From NCBI GenBank assembly GCA_945957495.1, contig CAMFLG010000151.1, positions 1-7,214 of the forward strand: 7,214 bases of DNA. The letters are read 5' to 3'. The notes under the pieces were generated by a model. It worked only from the letters and a program-made list of their open reading frames with translations. It was not told the origin of the DNA and did not search any database. Source of the stretch: an uncultured Pseudorhodobacter sp. GTDB taxonomy: Bacteria > Pseudomonadota > Alphaproteobacteria > Rhodobacterales > Rhodobacteraceae. A program made the position numbers and the translations under genes. Below, one piece after another: positions 5,979 through 7,214 of this stretch; the first letter of the stretch is position 1; the number at the start of each line of letters is the position of its first letter.

Positions 5979-6977
5979 ATGCTGACAGGTTTCGAAAGAA
6001 TGGTGATGGTGGCGGCATTGTCCTTTGGCCTTGCCGGCTGCGAGATGGACCAGGCGAATATGGGCACCATGTCCGCGCCGCAGCCCGCCGCGGCGCAGGT
6101 GCCCGCGGACAATGCCGCGCATTATGCGGCGGTGGTGGATGCCGGGCTGAACGTGCCCGCGATCCCGGTAGACCGGGTTCCGGCCGAATTCCAGCGTCAG
6201 CAAGTCGCCTACAAAACCGATCAGCCCGTCGGCACGATCATCATCGATCCGTCCACCAAGCACCTTTACCTCGTGACCGGCAACAACAAGGCGCTGCGCT
6301 ATGGCATCGCCGTGGGCCGGGCCGGGTTTGGCTGGTCGGGCGAAGCGGATATTGTCGGCCGCACCACCTGGCCGAAATGGATCCCGCCGCATGAAATGAT
6401 CGACCGCCGCCCGGAGCTGGAGAAATACCGCGATGTTGGTCAGCCCGGCGGCCTGACCAACCCCTTGGGTGCCCGCGCGCTGTATCTGAAAACCAACGGC
6501 GTCGATTACGGCTACCGTATCCACGGCACGCCGGAATGGGAAAGCATTGGCCATAACGCCTCATCTGGCTGCATCCGCATGCTCAATCAGGACGTGATGG
6601 ACCTGTACAACCGCGTTCCCGATGGCACGCATGTGGTGGTGCTGACCGAATCCGGCCAGTTCCCCACCGGCCTGCATGTACCGCCGAAGGTTCCGGCGAA
6701 GAAACCGAAACCCGCCGCGACGCCCGTGGCCGCCAGTGCCCCGATTATCGTGCCGATGCCCGCCGTGTTGCCGGCCCCGGTGATCACCGGCGTGCCGACA
6801 ACCCCGGTCGTGGCCCCCGCAACAACGGCTCCTGCGGCAACGGCCCCGGCAGCAACCGCAACCGTGCCAGCAGCGGCCCCTGCCGCCCCTGCGCCCGAAC
6901 CGGCAGCCCCTGCCGCCGCGCCCTGCGCCGAGGCATTGGTGAACGGCGTCTGCCCGCCGCCCAAGACCACGCCCTGA
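5979..6977 (+). CDS. L,D-transpeptidase (YkuD family), predicted lipoprotein
   Basis: YkuD-family L,D-transpeptidases cross-link peptidoglycan (3-3 bridges), exchange D-amino acids, or attach proteins to the wall, outside the inner membrane. The 332-residue protein starts with a lipoprotein signal: a short n-region with R7, hydrophobic 8-19, and lipobox LAGC with C21 as the acylated cysteine. Residue 22 is Glu, not the inner-membrane retention Asp, so an outer-membrane site is likely. A variable stretch (22-83) precedes the catalytic domain (about 84-224). This has TTWPKWIPPHEMIDRRPE (129-146), H182 in HGT and catalytic C198 in SSGCIRM, the full HGT..(S)xGCIRM signature. From 234 to 315 the chain is Pro/Ala/Thr/Val-rich, with a basic patch KKPKP (241-245), ending in C316-(8 residues)-C325. 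I chose ATG 5979 because it has AAAGGG and yields the signal peptide; the TTG at 5919 would add 20 residues and spoil it. It follows kynA by 103 bp and is probably an independent gene. Confidence 0.95.
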   Translation: MLTGFERMVMVAALSFGLAGCEMDQANMGTMSAPQPAAAQVPADNAAHYAAVVDAGLNVPAIPVDRVPAEFQRQQVAYKTDQPVGTIIIDPSTKHLYLVTGNNKALRYGIAVGRAGFGWSGEADIVGRTTWPKWIPPHEMIDRRPELEKYRDVGQPGGLTNPLGARALYLKTNGVDYGYRIHGTPEWESIGHNASSGCIRMLNQDVMDLYNRVPDGTHVVVLTESGQFPTGLHVPPKVPAKKPKPAATPVAASAPIIVPMPAVLPAPVITGVPTTPVVAPATTAPAATAPAATATVPAAAPAAPAPEPAAPAAAPCAEALVNGVCPPPKTTP

Positions 6978-6994
6978 GCGAACGCGATCGAATG

Positions 6995-7033
6995 AATGCA
7001 AACAGGCGGGGAAATTCCCCGCCTGTTTGCATT
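6995..7033. terminator. Bidirectional hairpin terminator between convergent genes
   Basis: The arms 6995-7011 and 7017-7033 are perfectly complementary over 17 bp with a 5-base loop (AAATT). The hairpin is exactly 17 bp from the stop of the L,D-transpeptidase and 17 bp from the stop of the converging gene, so it serves both equally. The tails are poor in T (CATTTCAG rightward, CATTCATT leftward), so it deviates from a classic intrinsic terminator. The stem strength and position still make termination or 3'-end protection the best reading. Confidence 0.85.
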
Positions 7034-7050
7034 TCAGACCACCGCGTGGA

Positions 7051-7214
7051 TCACAGCCAGTCGGCGTAATCGCTGACCAGCAGATGCGTCGGGGCAACGT
7101 CCTCTTCCACCTTGGCAAAGCGGCCGATCTTTTCGCGGAACACATTGTCCGTCACATCGTCGTTCACCGTCGAAACCTCACCGATCAGCACATCGCCGCC
7201 CTCGCCCCAGAAGG
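7051..7214 (-). CDS. Unidentified protein, C-terminal fragment (5' end outside window)
   Basis: The last 53 codons of a minus-strand gene are present, running off the right edge. The peptide starts FWGEGGDVLIGEV and ends THLLVSDYADWL before TGA. It is acidic with no membrane segment. Third positions are strongly G/C-biased as in the neighbouring genes, and it converges on the L,D-transpeptidase across a strong hairpin, so I take it as a real gene. I do not recognise the family. The complete N-terminal part would be needed to name it. Confidence 0.7.
   Translation of the reverse strand, partial: FWGEGGDVLIGEVSTVNDDVTDNVFREKIGRFAKVEEDVAPTHLLVSDYADWL

Noticed and set aside
6561..7145. Minus-strand frame of 194 codons across the 3' part of the L,D-transpeptidase and the terminator
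   Set aside because: It reads through the terminator hairpin and the Pro/Ala tail in antisense as Gly/Arg/Cys-rich low complexity; the real minus-strand gene is in a different frame and stops at 7051.
47..7214. Search for CRISPR arrays, tRNA/rRNA genes, insertion sequences, phage or toxin-antitoxin genes
   Set aside because: No spaced repeats, cloverleaf or rRNA-like stretches, transposase motifs or small paired toxin-like genes were seen; the genes are ordinary metabolic and envelope genes with uniform composition.

Overview
This is a GC-rich bacterial chromosomal segment, most likely from an alphaproteobacterium of the Rhodobacteraceae (Rhodobacter/Paracoccus-like). I infer this from the strong G/C third-position bias, the fused-type PntA followed by PntB, the style of the protein sequences, and an intergenic inverted repeat of a kind I associate with that group. 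Apart from the first 46 bases, which are sequencing-library adapter, it looks like ordinary chromosome with no mobile element, phage gene, CRISPR array or RNA gene.

Layout. Bases 1-46 are the end of an Illumina P5/Nextera adapter, so the genomic sequence starts at 47. On the minus strand, 3396 down to 47 holds a small membrane methyltransferase of the isoprenylcysteine carboxyl methyltransferase (ICMT) type, then pntA and pntB, the proton-translocating NAD(P) transhydrogenase. pntB is cut off by the contig edge. A 198-bp divergent intergenic region (3397-3594) carries a perfect 18-bp palindrome and a possible promoter for the rightward genes. On the plus strand follow kynU (kynureninase), a 250-bp spacer with two separate repeat/hairpin elements, kynA (tryptophan 2,3-dioxygenase), and a lipoprotein-type L,D-transpeptidase. 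A 17-bp-stem hairpin at 6995-7033 lies midway between this gene and a converging, truncated minus-strand gene that I cannot identify.

How the genes work together. KynA opens the indole ring of L-tryptophan to give N-formylkynurenine. KynU cleaves kynurenine to anthranilate and alanine. The enzyme between them, kynurenine formamidase (KynB), is not in this window, so it must be encoded elsewhere or replaced. PntAB uses the proton-motive force to make NADPH from NADH and is functionally separate. The L,D-transpeptidase acts on the cell wall and is probably unrelated to the kyn genes despite its co-orientation.

I found no convincing new biological system. The points most worth checking are the adapter artefact that creates a false end of pntB, the palindrome upstream of kynU, the two intergenic repeat elements between kynU and kynA, the missing kynB, and the long Pro/Ala tail with a terminal cysteine pair on the L,D-transpeptidase.
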